Assembly (NCBI GenBank): GCA_003249255.1
Contig: QKJP01000031.1
Coordinates: forward strand, 179,614-243,613
Reading direction: 5' to 3'
DNA: 64,000 nt
Source: Bacteroidales bacterium
GTDB taxonomy: Bacteria; Bacteroidota; Bacteroidia; Bacteroidales; Marinilabiliaceae
The position numbers and the translations under genes were made by a program. Numbering within the stretch: position 1 is the stretch's first letter; every line of letters begins with the position of its first letter. Below, piece by piece: positions 35,043 to 44,140 of this stretch. The notes beneath the pieces are model-generated. The model saw only the letters and a list, made by a program, of their open reading frames with translations, ran no database searches and was not told the DNA's origin.

Positions 35043-36146
35043 ATGAGAAAATTAATTCTGGTATTCTTTAGTATTTGTACAATATTCACAACAGCTTGTT
35101 CGAGGCACAAAAAACCATCAGATACGAAAGCTTATGAATCAGTACATCAACTCTACCAATTTTTATGCGACACAACGTCCAAAGGAATTATGTTTGGGCA
35201 TCAAGACTCATTTTCTTACGGTATCGGCTGGAAATACAAAGATGACCCGGGTGCTTCAGACATAGAAAAAGTATGTGGTCAATACCCTGCAATATTTGGT
35301 TGGGATTTGGGTCATATAGAAACAGGCTCATCAGTAAATATCGACTCTGTTGATTTTAACTTAATGAGAAAGCAAATACTAAGAGTCCATAAAATGGGAG
35401 CCATCAACACCATCAGTTGGCACCCAACTAATCCAATAACAGGTGGAAGCACCTGGGATACAACCCACATTGTAGTAAAAGAAATTCTACCCGGAGGTTC
35501 ACATGAACAAAAATTTAACAATTGGCTTCGGTCACTGGGGCACTTCTTTAATTCTCTAAAAGATGAAGAAGGCAATTATGTCCCTATCATATTCAGACCT
35601 TACCATGAACATACCGGAAATTGGTTTTGGTGGGGCAACAGCCATTGTTCGCAAGAAGAATTTAAAAAACTATGGCAACATACCGCCAGTTTTCTAAAAG
35701 ACAGTGTGAACGTTCACAATCTACTCTATTGTTACTCCACAGACAAAGTACACAGCAGAGAAGAATATTTAGATAAATATCCCGGAGATGATATCATTGA
35801 TATATTAGGAATTGATGTATATGACTTCCCGCATTATGGTGTAAACTACCCAAAAGTTTTGCCCGAATGTTTATCTGTTCTTCAAAAAGTAGGAAAAGAA
35901 AAGCAAATGCCCATAGCCTTAACCGAAACAGGTAATTTATGTGTGCAAGATGCAAAGTGGTGGACAAATTCACTTCTAAAACATGCCGGTGGCTATGGCA
36001 TTAAATGGTTTTTAGTTTGGATAAACATCGAAGAAGCGCAATACTATGGACCATATCCGGGACAAATGAGCGCTGAAAACTTTCGGGATTTCGAAAAACA
36101 TCCGGAAACCATATTTGCTAAAGATCTACCTAATATTTTCAACTAA
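35043..36146 (+). CDS. GH26 beta-mannanase, lipoprotein
   Basis: 367 aa. Lipobox TTAC (Cys near 19) after MRKLILVFFSICTIFT. GH26 signatures: MFGHQDSFSYGIGWK, FGWDLGHIE, ISWHPTNP, the acid/base region IFRPYHEHTGNWFWWG (Glu about 188) and the nucleophile in ALTETGN (Glu about 295). Endo-beta-1,4-mannanase activity on mannan or glucomannan is expected, tethered to the envelope. 15 bp before the epimerase gene, so one operon. This pair matches the mannan pathway of Bacteroides fragilis (mannanase, mannobiose 2-epimerase, then a GH130 phosphorylase), but no GH130 gene is in the window. Confidence 0.93.
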   Translation: MRKLILVFFSICTIFTTACSRHKKPSDTKAYESVHQLYQFLCDTTSKGIMFGHQDSFSYGIGWKYKDDPGASDIEKVCGQYPAIFGWDLGHIETGSSVNIDSVDFNLMRKQILRVHKMGAINTISWHPTNPITGGSTWDTTHIVVKEILPGGSHEQKFNNWLRSLGHFFNSLKDEEGNYVPIIFRPYHEHTGNWFWWGNSHCSQEEFKKLWQHTASFLKDSVNVHNLLYCYSTDKVHSREEYLDKYPGDDIIDILGIDVYDFPHYGVNYPKVLPECLSVLQKVGKEKQMPIALTETGNLCVQDAKWWTNSLLKHAGGYGIKWFLVWINIEEAQYYGPYPGQMSAENFRDFEKHPETIFAKDLPNIFN

Positions 36147-36161
36147 CAACAAAGTCACATC

Positions 36162-37346
36162 ATGCACACATTAACTTTTTACAACGAAGTCAAAGAAGAA
36201 CTCGATAGATTGTTTCAGTATTGGGCTACTGAAGCTATTAATCCACATAACAGGCTTTTTTATGGTTCAATTAACTACAAGGGAGATAAAAATCCGGAAG
36301 CAAACCTGGGGATCATCATGTACAGCAGACTATTATGGTCATTCTCGGCAGCAGCTAAACATTACAATTCAAACCCCTATAAAGAAATAGCCCAAACCTG
36401 TTACAACACTTTAGAATCTTATTTTTACGACAACAAACATGGAGGTTATTTTTGGGAGTGTACTGTAAAGGGTGAAATCGTTGATCATAAAAAACAAACT
36501 TATGCTCAAGCTTTTGCCTTATATGCACTCTGCGAATATTACAGCCTGACAACTCATGAAGAAATTAAACTCAAAGCTGAAAAACAATTTCAAATCCTAA
36601 CTTGCAATTGTTTTGACAGCGAATTTGGCGGCTATTTAGAAGGCTTTACCCAAGATTGGAAATTCGACAAAAAAAATCGCCTAAGTGAAAAAGATCAGTT
36701 TGCCGAAAAAACCATGAATACGAATTTACATGTTCTTGAGGCTCTTACCCTGTATTACAAAATATTTAAAACAAACACTGCTAAAACAGCCTTAAAGAGA
36801 GTCGTATTAGATTTTTACCGATTCATAGTTGATCATGACAATCATTTAATTCTCTTCATGGATCGTAAATGGAAAAAACTCCATCACATTCATTCCTATG
36901 GACATGACGTAGAAGCAGCCTGGATGCTTTGGGAAGCCGCAGAACTCCTTGATGATGAAGCTCTCTTACTTCAAATTAAAACCTTGGTCATTGAGATGAC
37001 TGATACCTTTATTCTAGAAGGAATTGATCACGAAGCTGTTATTCATGAAAAAAACATGACAACTAAGCATCTGGATGAAGATCGCCATTGGTGGCCACAA
37101 TGTGAAGCCCTAGAAGGACTTGCAAACGCCTATGCCATAAGTAAAAATGAGCAATACCTTGATAAAATGGCGCTGATTTGGTCATATATTAAATTGAATT
37201 TCATTGATTATGAAAACGGAGAATGGCACACTCGGATCAGTGCAAAAGGAAAAATCTACGAAAACGAAAACAAGGGTGGTATGTGGAAAACACCCTATCA
37301 TAACGGAAGAGCACTAATGAAACTTGTGCAAAGATTCAGGGTATAA
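36162..37346 (+). CDS. Cellobiose/mannobiose 2-epimerase (AGE family)
   Basis: 394 aa (alpha/alpha)6-barrel. Conserved stretches: WSFSAAAKHY, GGYFWECT, KQTYAQAFALYALCEYY, EKTMNTNLHVLEALT, HIHSYGHDVEAAWMLWEAA (catalytic His in SYGHDVE) and DRHWWPQCEALEGLANAY (second His/Trp pair). These match cellobiose 2-epimerase rather than GlcNAc 2-epimerase. It converts beta-1,4-mannobiose to Man-Glc, or cellobiose to Glc-Man, in the cytoplasm (no signal peptide). Operon with GH26; terminator follows. Confidence 0.92.
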   Translation: MHTLTFYNEVKEELDRLFQYWATEAINPHNRLFYGSINYKGDKNPEANLGIIMYSRLLWSFSAAAKHYNSNPYKEIAQTCYNTLESYFYDNKHGGYFWECTVKGEIVDHKKQTYAQAFALYALCEYYSLTTHEEIKLKAEKQFQILTCNCFDSEFGGYLEGFTQDWKFDKKNRLSEKDQFAEKTMNTNLHVLEALTLYYKIFKTNTAKTALKRVVLDFYRFIVDHDNHLILFMDRKWKKLHHIHSYGHDVEAAWMLWEAAELLDDEALLLQIKTLVIEMTDTFILEGIDHEAVIHEKNMTTKHLDEDRHWWPQCEALEGLANAYAISKNEQYLDKMALIWSYIKLNFIDYENGEWHTRISAKGKIYENENKGGMWKTPYHNGRALMKLVQRFRV

Positions 37347-37359
37347 AAGAATAATGACA

Positions 37360-37388
37360 AAAAAACCGACTTGTAAGTCGGTTTTTTA
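37360..37388 (+). terminator. Terminator of the GH26-epimerase operon
   Basis: AAACCGAC pairs with GTCGGTTT around TTGTAA, followed by a T run. Confidence 0.9.
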
Positions 37389-37419
37389 TTAAAAAATATT
37401 TAGAGGTAAGTAGTTAAAT

Positions 37420-37637
37420 ACTTATCAATAGTAAGCTTACGTTAGTATCAAAGATGCGGTGTCATTAAGCGTAGCCTGAAGGGCTATGAATATCATGCCA
37501 TGATATTGTTAGCGCCAATAGGTGCGTAGTCGTGTGATTAAGACTACGCATCTTTGGTGCTTAAATAAAATACCTGATAATATCCTAGCCCTTACAGGCT
37601 AGGCTTTGGGATATCGCCCACTTTGGGGCTTTTTTAG
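37420..37637. repeat. Cluster of palindromes in an intergenic region
   Basis: Four hairpins in about 200 bp: TAGCC-tgaag-GGCTA (37473 area), ATATCATG-c-CATGATAT (37489 area), TGCGTAGTC..GACTACGCA (37521 area) and CTAGCC-cttaca-GGCTAG (37584 area), then GCCC..GGGC with a T run. It is more GC-rich than its surroundings and encodes nothing. The look is that of a REP-type mobile repeat cluster. Confidence 0.5.
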
Positions 37638-37672
37638 ATTTATACAGAAATGTATGTACTTATCTACTGACC

Positions 37673-38359
37673 TCAAAAAATATTTTTAAACTCTTTCCAT
37701 AAAGGATCATCTTCGGGAGTTCTGGCTTTAATCAATACTTTTTCTTGGGTAACAGGATGGATAAATTCAACTTTTCGTGCATGAAGGCAAATTCCTCCAC
37801 CTTTATTTGAGCGCGGAAAACCATATTTTAAATCTCCTTTAATTGGGCTACCAATTTTAGCCAACTGACACCTAATTTGGTGATGTCTTCCGGTTTCCAA
37901 ATCCACTTCTAACAAGTAATAATTTTTTAAGCCTGAGATCAATTTATAATTCAGAATCGCTTCTTTAGCACCACTCTTTTTTTTAGGAAAAGCATGGGAT
38001 TTATTTTTCTCAGAATCTTTGACGATATAATGTATCAAACGCCCTTCGTCCTCTTTAGGTAACTCACCCACAATGGCCCAATACGTCTTTTTAATTTCCT
38101 TATCCTGAAACATTTTATTCATCCGCGCTAAAGCCTTACTTGTGCGAGCATAAATAACAACGCCACTTACCGGGCGATCTAAGCGGTGAACAACTCCAAG
38201 AAAAACATCTCCAGGTTTATTATATTTCTTTTTGATATAAGCTTTGACTTTATCAGCCAGCGTTTCATCTCCAGTCTTATCGCCCTGAACGATATCAGAA
38301 TTCGTCTTATTGATCGCAATCAGGTGATTATCTTCGTAGAGTATATCTAACTTCTTCAT
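37673..38359 (-). CDS. RluA-family pseudouridine synthase
   Basis: 228 aa. Catalytic domain only: LDILYEDNHLIAINKTNSDIVQGD, VVHRLDRPVSGVVIYARTSKAL (catalytic Asp about 62) and LETGRHHQIRCQLAKIGSPIKGDLKYG. Short form without S4 domain, distinct from the TruC-like protein at 17750-18463 because it has R-H-H-Q-I-R-C-Q-L. Target RNA cannot be told from sequence. Followed by panB upstream on the same strand with a 79-bp gap. Confidence 0.9.
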   Translation of the reverse strand: MKKLDILYEDNHLIAINKTNSDIVQGDKTGDETLADKVKAYIKKKYNKPGDVFLGVVHRLDRPVSGVVIYARTSKALARMNKMFQDKEIKKTYWAIVGELPKEDEGRLIHYIVKDSEKNKSHAFPKKKSGAKEAILNYKLISGLKNYYLLEVDLETGRHHQIRCQLAKIGSPIKGDLKYGFPRSNKGGGICLHARKVEFIHPVTQEKVLIKARTPEDDPLWKEFKNIF

Positions 38360-38438
38360 TCCCTCTAAACTTTTAATCGCTAAATACTAATTTTAAGTTT
38401 CATCATTAGCACATCAGCATTTTGTTAAATACTTAAAA

Positions 38439-39257
38439 TTAATATTGCTCTCGTTCGCTAGGGAAGTCTACACTTTTCACATCCTCAACATAGTTTCCCA
38501 CAGCACCGGTAATCTCTGCAAATAAGTTATGGTAGCGTCTTAAAAAACGCGGAGAGAACTCCTGGTTAATTCCCAACATATCGTGCAATACCAATACCTG
38601 ACCATCAACCTGATTACCTGCTCCAATTCCAATGACAGGAATTTTCACTTCTTGTGCAACTACAGCTCCAAGTCCTGCAGGAATTTTCTCAAGAACAATC
38701 GCAAAACAGCCTGCCTCTTCAAGTAATTTTGCATCCTCAACTAGCTTTTTAGCTTCTTCCTCTTGCTTCGCTCTTACCGTATATGTACCAAACTTATGAA
38801 TGGACTGAGGCGTTAATCCTAAATGCCCCATTACAGGAATGCCCGCGGATAAAATACGATTAATTGATTCCAATATTTCACTTCCACCTTCAAGTTTTAC
38901 AGCATCAGCCGCTGTTTCTTTCATAATCCGAATGGCAGAAGTCAAAGCTTCTTTGGAATTACCTTGGTAAGTTCCAAATGGCATATCTACAACTACTAAT
39001 GACCGATGAACAGCACGAACCACAGAAGCTCCATGATAAATCATTTGATCTAAAGTGATGGGTAAAGTGGTTTCCCAACCTGCCATAACATTGGAGGCAG
39101 AGTCACCCACCAAAATTACATCAACACCTGCATTATCAACAATTTTTGCCAACGAATAATCATAAGCAGTTAACATGGCGATTTTCTCACCGCGCATTTT
39201 CATTTCACTTAATACGTGAGTGGTTACCTTTTTTGTACGCCCCTGTGCTACAGACAT
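38439..39257 (-). CDS. panB: 3-methyl-2-oxobutanoate hydroxymethyltransferase
   Basis: 272 aa from ATG 39257 (a TTG two codons upstream is less likely). TIM barrel with [33 protein letters not shown] (metal-binding Asp), [25 protein letters not shown] and [21 protein letters not shown]. First step of pantothenate synthesis: adds a hydroxymethyl group from 5,10-methylene-THF to ketoisovalerate. All expected motifs present. panC and panD are not nearby. Confidence 0.96.
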   Translation of the reverse strand: MSVAQGRTKKVTTHVLSEMKMRGEKIAMLTAYDYSLAKIVDNAGVDVILVGDSASNVMAGWETTLPITLDQMIYHGASVVRAVHRSLVVVDMPFGTYQGNSKEALTSAIRIMKETAADAVKLEGGSEILESINRILSAGIPVMGHLGLTPQSIHKFGTYTVRAKQEEEAKKLVEDAKLLEEAGCFAIVLEKIPAGLGAVVAQEVKIPVIGIGAGNQVDGQVLVLHDMLGINQEFSPRFLRRYHNLFAEITGAVGNYVEDVKSVDFPSEREQY

Positions 39258-39460
39258 AGTCAATTACATTTTTTAATACTATAAATAGATGCGGCAAAGT
39301 TAAGAAATAGATATCAATAGATGGTTAGATATTTTTTTTAATGTACTGACGAACTCATTCCAACCTTAACGAACAGACTCAAAAACCACTTCGAACAAAA
39401 AACCACTACCCTTACTTCCATCGGTTATGAGTAAAGAACAGTATTTTTCTAGATTAGAAA

Positions 39461-40654
39461 TTACTGCCTCGCTTTTTTTCGATTACTAATTACTAACACC
39501 AAACTTAACACCACGAGCGCAAGACTTACATATTTAAAATAGAACCACGGGTCATGTTCGATCACTAGATTCAAAGTTGGAGTATATTGACCATAAAATG
39601 GATTATAACCCATATTCTTCAGATACCAACCATTAAAATTATAGGCCATTGTATCATGTACAATTATTTCTTCATAACTAGAAGCCTTTGTAAACATTCT
39701 TAAATGAGCGTTCAAACTATCTGCACGAGGAACTAACATAGATACAGCTTTAAAATCGTCTATCATGTATGCACGCCCTTCCATTTTTGAACTCGATGTA
39801 GAAATCCATCTGCTCCCTAAATTCCTTCCATTACTAGTAACATTAATATATGCAGCATGAACAGCGCCAAGGGTATCATTATAAACAAAACCACTATCTG
39901 TTAAGATGGCATTGGAAAGATAATTACGAATTTCAATTTCTACATCACCTGAAATCAATGTTTCATTTTGTTTTATTTCGATAGAATTAGGTAAAGTATC
40001 CGAAATCAATTCATCCGGCTCATTTATTACTAGAGCCGGATGACCTTCTTGCATTTTAACATCTAAAAGCTTAATTGCAAATGGAATTTGATACAAGCGA
40101 CCATCATAATTAACCCCCTTATAAACAGGCACTTCTTTATTAATCCTTACATCTAAGATTAAGTAATCATTTTTGAAACCGATGGTGGATATTACAAAAA
40201 CAATTAGAGTTAAAACAAATAATGACACACTTGAGGCATAAGCATTTTTATCCCAAATCAAGTTTGCTACCGTAAAACCGGAACATAAAGTAAAAAACAA
40301 GGAAAGGAAGAAAACAGGGAATCCATCGAATATTAAGACATACATTTTAACCGGCGGATAATAATAACCTTTGGGATAATAAAAGTATAAACCGGCATAT
40401 ATAAGTAAGACGAAAGCCACCGGCCAAATCATAAAATGAGATGACAACCAAGAGGTAAACCTGTTTTTTACAAATAAGCCGTAAAAAAAAGGAAGTCCAA
40501 ATACAACTGCGTAAATTATTAAGTTATGTGGCCATACAAACTCAAACCAGGCTGCTAAAATTGTATATTCTTTAATTAGAAATCCAATTCCTAAAAAAAA
40601 TATAAGCATTAACACTCCACTAAAGTAGCCTAGCTTATTTGATTTTCTACTCAT
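39461..40654 (-). CDS. Membrane protein, possibly ResB-like
   Basis: 397 aa. About five helices in residues 10-160, a soluble stretch of about 200 residues (YQIPFAIKLLDVKMQEGHPALVINEPDEL), and one more helix at 370-388 followed by a basic end. The order of N-terminal helices, periplasmic beta-rich domain starting IPFAIKL, DPWFYFKYVSLALVVLSLVLV end and the GWYLKNMGYNP element resemble the ResB/Ccs1 cytochrome c synthetase subunit, but I do not see a second half (CcsA) and no clear heme-handling residues. No c-type cytochrome gene is near. The family call is tentative. Confidence 0.5.
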   Translation of the reverse strand: MSRKSNKLGYFSGVLMLIFFLGIGFLIKEYTILAAWFEFVWPHNLIIYAVVFGLPFFYGLFVKNRFTSWLSSHFMIWPVAFVLLIYAGLYFYYPKGYYYPPVKMYVLIFDGFPVFFLSLFFTLCSGFTVANLIWDKNAYASSVSLFVLTLIVFVISTIGFKNDYLILDVRINKEVPVYKGVNYDGRLYQIPFAIKLLDVKMQEGHPALVINEPDELISDTLPNSIEIKQNETLISGDVEIEIRNYLSNAILTDSGFVYNDTLGAVHAAYINVTSNGRNLGSRWISTSSSKMEGRAYMIDDFKAVSMLVPRADSLNAHLRMFTKASSYEEIIVHDTMAYNFNGWYLKNMGYNPFYGQYTPTLNLVIEHDPWFYFKYVSLALVVLSLVLVISNRKKARQ

Positions 40655-40760
40655 ACTTTAGTTTTTTATAAAATTAAGAATCTGGTTCAAAATGTGTACG
40701 CAAGAATAGAAAACTTGTTCCTTTTTAATGCCAATATAGAACCTATCTGAATTGATCCTT

Positions 40761-40773
40761 TGACATTCTGTCA
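40761..40773. repeat. TGACA-N3-TGTCA inverted repeat upstream of dnaK
   Basis: TGACATTCTGTCA. Overlaps the first copy (40769-40782) of the 14-mer TGTCATTTTTACTG, which recurs at 40813-40826, exactly 44 bp (about four helical turns) later. Together they look like upstream activator sites. Confidence 0.5.
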
Positions 40774-40847
40774 TTTTTACTGCCATCATTTTTAATCCTT
40801 CAAATTGCAATATGTCATTTTTACTGAAAAATAGTCTATAAAATGAT

Positions 40848-40862
40848 TGGCACAGCCTTTGA
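40848..40862 (+). promoter_or_regulatory. dnaK: Sigma-54-like promoter of dnaK
   Basis: TGGCAC-AGCCT-TTGA matches the -24/-12 consensus TGGCAC-N5-TTGCW with correct spacing; only the C after TTG is replaced by A. Start expected near 40873, 45 bp before the dnaK ATG. Two upstream repeats support activator dependence. Confidence 0.55.
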
Positions 40863-40917
40863 ATAAAACACATCAGAATTAATTATCGAAAATCATAAAT
40901 AAAATAATAATAGAACA

Positions 40918-42825
40918 ATGGGAAAAATTATTGGTATCGATTTAGGAACAACCAACTCTTGTGTATCTGTAATGGAAGGTAGCGAGCCGGTTGTAATTCC
41001 TAACAGCGAAGGGAAAAGAACGACTCCATCTATTGTAGCTTTTATCGAAAACGGTGAGCGTAAAGTAGGTGATCCTGCAAAACGTCAGGCCATCACTAAT
41101 CCACATAAAACGATTTACTCTATTAAACGCTTCATGGGTGCGATGTACGATGAAATTCCAAATGAAGTTTCTCGTGTACCTTATGAAGTTGTTAAGGGTG
41201 ACAACAATACGCCACGTGTAAAAATAGATGACAGATTATATTCTGCTCAGGAGATTTCTGCAATGACACTTCAAAAAATGAAGAAAACTGCAGAAGATTA
41301 TCTTGGACAAGAAGTAACAGAAGCCGTAATTACAGTTCCTGCTTATTTTAACGATGCAGAACGCCAGGCTACAAAAGAAGCTGGTGAAATTGCAGGCTTA
41401 AAAGTTCGCCGTATCATTAACGAGCCTACTGCTGCTGCTTTAGCTTATGGTCTTGACAAGCAAGATAAAGACATGAAAATCGCAGTATTTGACCTTGGTG
41501 GTGGTACTTTTGATATTTCCATCCTTGAGCTAGGCGATGGCGTATTTGAAGTAAAATCGACTAACGGTGATACTCACTTAGGTGGTGACGACTTTGATGA
41601 TGCGATCATTAACTGGTTGGCAGATGAGTTTAAGAAAGATGAAAACATCGACTTGCGTAAAGATCCAATGGCTTTACAGCGATTAAAAGATGCTGCTGAA
41701 AAAGCTAAAATTGAGCTTTCCAGTTCTACATCTACAGAGATCAACTTACCATACATCATGCCTGTTGACGGTATTCCAAAGCACTTAGTACGTACATTAT
41801 CCCGTGCACAATTTGAGCAAATTTGTGATACTTTAATCCAACGTACTATTCAGCCATGTATTACTGCATTAAAAGATGCCGGTTACACAGCTTCAGATAT
41901 TGACGAAGTAATCTTAGTAGGTGGTTCAACTCGTATACCTGCGATTCAGGAAGTGGTACAAAAGCATTTCGGTAAAGCTCCTTCAAAAGGTGTAAACCCA
42001 GATGAAGTAGTAGCTGTAGGTGCTGCCATACAAGGTGGAGTATTATCCGGCGATGTAAAAGACGTGTTACTATTAGATGTAACTCCTCTTTCTTTAGGTA
42101 TCGAAACAATGGGTAGTGTAATGACTAAGTTGATTGAGGCTAACACAACTATCCCAACTAAAAAATCGGAGACATTTACAACTGCTGTAGATAACCAACC
42201 ATCTGTAGAGATTCACATCTTACAAGGTGAACGTCCAATGGCGAAAGACAATAAAACAATTGGTCGTTTCCACTTAGACGGTATTCCACCGGCGCCACGT
42301 GCAACTCCACAAATCGAAGTAACTTTCGACATTGATGCAAATGGTATCTTACACGTAACCGCTAAAGATAAAGCTACCGGTAAAGAGCAAAGTATCCGTA
42401 TCGAGGCTTCTTCTGGTCTTTCTGATGACGAAATCAAACGAATGAAAACTGAAGCTGAAGCTAACGCCGAAGCTGATAAAAAAGAAAAAGAGAAAATCGA
42501 TAAGTTAAATGGTGCTGACAGCATGATTTTCCAAACAGAAAAACAATTAAAAGAGTTTGGCGATAAATTACCTGCTGACAAAAAACAACCTATCGAAGCA
42601 GCTTTAGAAAAACTTAAAGAAGCACACAAAGCTCAAGACATTGCTGCAATTGATGCTGCAACTGAGGAATTAAATACGGTATTCCAGGCTGCATCTCAAG
42701 AAATGTACAATGCCAGTCAACAAGCACAAGGCGGTAGTAACGGCCAACCTCAAGGTGGAGCACAGGCTGAAGCAGGAGCTAAAGATGACGAAGTGACTGA
42801 TGTTGATTTTGAAGAGGTAAAATAA
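40918..42825 (+). CDS. dnaK: Chaperone DnaK (Hsp70)
   Basis: 635 aa, full length. ATPase domain starts [21 protein letters not shown]; phosphate-2 [13 protein letters not shown] and [11 protein letters not shown] are intact; substrate-binding domain with [15 protein letters not shown] and helical lid; C-terminus ends [11 protein letters not shown], close to the EEVKD-type tail. Folds proteins with DnaJ and GrpE, which are not adjacent. No CIRCE or HrcA site seen; the sigma-54-like promoter suggests a different heat-shock control. Codon use looks highly biased, as for an abundant protein. Confidence 0.98.
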   Translation: MGKIIGIDLGTTNSCVSVMEGSEPVVIPNSEGKRTTPSIVAFIENGERKVGDPAKRQAITNPHKTIYSIKRFMGAMYDEIPNEVSRVPYEVVKGDNNTPRVKIDDRLYSAQEISAMTLQKMKKTAEDYLGQEVTEAVITVPAYFNDAERQATKEAGEIAGLKVRRIINEPTAAALAYGLDKQDKDMKIAVFDLGGGTFDISILELGDGVFEVKSTNGDTHLGGDDFDDAIINWLADEFKKDENIDLRKDPMALQRLKDAAEKAKIELSSSTSTEINLPYIMPVDGIPKHLVRTLSRAQFEQICDTLIQRTIQPCITALKDAGYTASDIDEVILVGGSTRIPAIQEVVQKHFGKAPSKGVNPDEVVAVGAAIQGGVLSGDVKDVLLLDVTPLSLGIETMGSVMTKLIEANTTIPTKKSETFTTAVDNQPSVEIHILQGERPMAKDNKTIGRFHLDGIPPAPRATPQIEVTFDIDANGILHVTAKDKATGKEQSIRIEASSGLSDDEIKRMKTEAEANAEADKKEKEKIDKLNGADSMIFQTEKQLKEFGDKLPADKKQPIEAALEKLKEAHKAQDIAAIDAATEELNTVFQAASQEMYNASQQAQGGSNGQPQGGAQAEAGAKDDEVTDVDFEEVK

Positions 42826-42852
42826 TAAACTCTCTTAAATACAATTTGATAG

Positions 42853-42890
42853 AAAAAAGTCCCCACTTAGGGGACTTTTTTTTTATTTTT
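42853..42890 (+). terminator. Terminator of dnaK
   Basis: AAAGTCCCC pairs with GGGGACTTT around ACTTA, then a T run. Confidence 0.9.
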
Positions 42891-42994
42891 GAAAACGAAA
42901 CTGTTTCAAAAAAAAACAGTAATAGCTATTGACTAAACGTCAAATGGTTCAGATTTTGTTTGAATCCAACTATCCAATTCAAAAAGTAACAGGA

Positions 42995-43855
42995 ATGAGT
43001 TTTTTTAAAGTAATAACTTTCATTGGTTTAATTTTCATAGGTGCTACAGCTTCCTTTTCTCAAACTGATGTTTTTGGTAACCCAATCCCAACAAAAAAGA
43101 AAACCATCAGACCTATCCCTGCCAACTACAACAAAACTGATCATCTGGGACGCAAACAAGGCCCTTGGGAAAAACGCTACACAGACGGCACAACCCTATA
43201 TCGCGCGACGTTTAAAGACAATAACCCCATTGGTGAATATATCCGCTATTACCCAAATGGAAATATAAGTGCCAAAATAGTGTATGATAACCAAGGAGCA
43301 ATTGGAAATGCCGAGCTTTATAATGAGGATGAAGAATTAGCCTCAAAAGGAAACTACAAAGGAAAACTTAAAGATAGCACCTGGACCTACTACACTCAAA
43401 AAGAAGTAATTGTATCTACCGAAGAATATATCAACGGAATTAAAGAAGGCCAAACGAAAGTCTACTTTCCGGATGGAAAAATCGCAGAAATCATAAATTG
43501 GAAAAATAACAAAAAAGAAGGCCCTTGGTTAAAATACTATGAAAGTGGAAAAATTCAATTAGAAGCCACTTATGCCAATGACCAACTTCAAGGTGCTTAT
43601 TTGTTTTACTTCGAAAATGGCAAAATCAACATCAATGCCAATTATATAGATGATAAAGAGAATGGCGATTGGACTTTTTTCAAATCTAATGGTGAGATTA
43701 GCTATGTACTTAAATTTGAAAACGGCACTCTTCTCAATCCAGAAGTAATCGAAGCTCAGCGCCAGGAAGAACAAGAACAATACTTAAAGAACAAAGACAA
43801 CTTTAAAGATCCTGAGAAATTTAAAAATGATCCTTCAGAACTGATGGGGCAATAA
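42995..43855 (+). CDS. Secreted MORN-repeat (YwqK-like) protein
   Basis: 286 aa from ATG 42995, where a signal peptide begins (MSFFKVITFIGLIFIGATASFSQ); the longer frame from a TTG at 42929 adds nothing conserved. Six or more MORN_2-type repeats of about 22-24 residues, each with a G-x-Y-x-x-Y-x-x-N/D-G-x pattern (IGEYIRYYPNGNISAKIVYDN, QLQGAYLFYFENGKININANY). Databases often call these YwqK-family antitoxins, but there is no toxin nearby and the protein is probably periplasmic or outer-membrane associated. Function unknown. Confidence 0.85.
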   Translation: MSFFKVITFIGLIFIGATASFSQTDVFGNPIPTKKKTIRPIPANYNKTDHLGRKQGPWEKRYTDGTTLYRATFKDNNPIGEYIRYYPNGNISAKIVYDNQGAIGNAELYNEDEELASKGNYKGKLKDSTWTYYTQKEVIVSTEEYINGIKEGQTKVYFPDGKIAEIINWKNNKKEGPWLKYYESGKIQLEATYANDQLQGAYLFYFENGKININANYIDDKENGDWTFFKSNGEISYVLKFENGTLLNPEVIEAQRQEEQEQYLKNKDNFKDPEKFKNDPSELMGQ

Positions 43856-44140
43856 AGGACATGTTAGTCTATAGTCCTGTAGGTTAATAGGTTCAGAGAT
43901 TATTATCTTTAGAAATTTGACTTTAATGTGATGATGTGCAAATGCAACAACATGCAATAGCACTTTTAAATAATTCTTTACTTAAAAATGTTATTCTACT
44001 CTATATCAAGCAAAAACCCGCACTTTTAAAGTAGAAGTCATATTTTGTAATCGTAACTTAACTATGGAAAAGTTATTTTGAAAAGCTTAAATTGTTATTA
44101 ACTTAATGCATTAAGCGTATCAAACCTAATCCATTAGACT

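Noticed and set aside
40658..40873. 71-aa open frame opposite the dnaK promoter region
   Set aside because: Covers the regulatory repeats and sigma-54-like site, and has no conserved features.
42995..43855. YwqK-type antitoxin in a toxin-antitoxin system
   Set aside because: It has a signal peptide and MORN repeats, and no toxin gene is adjacent; the antitoxin label is only a family name.
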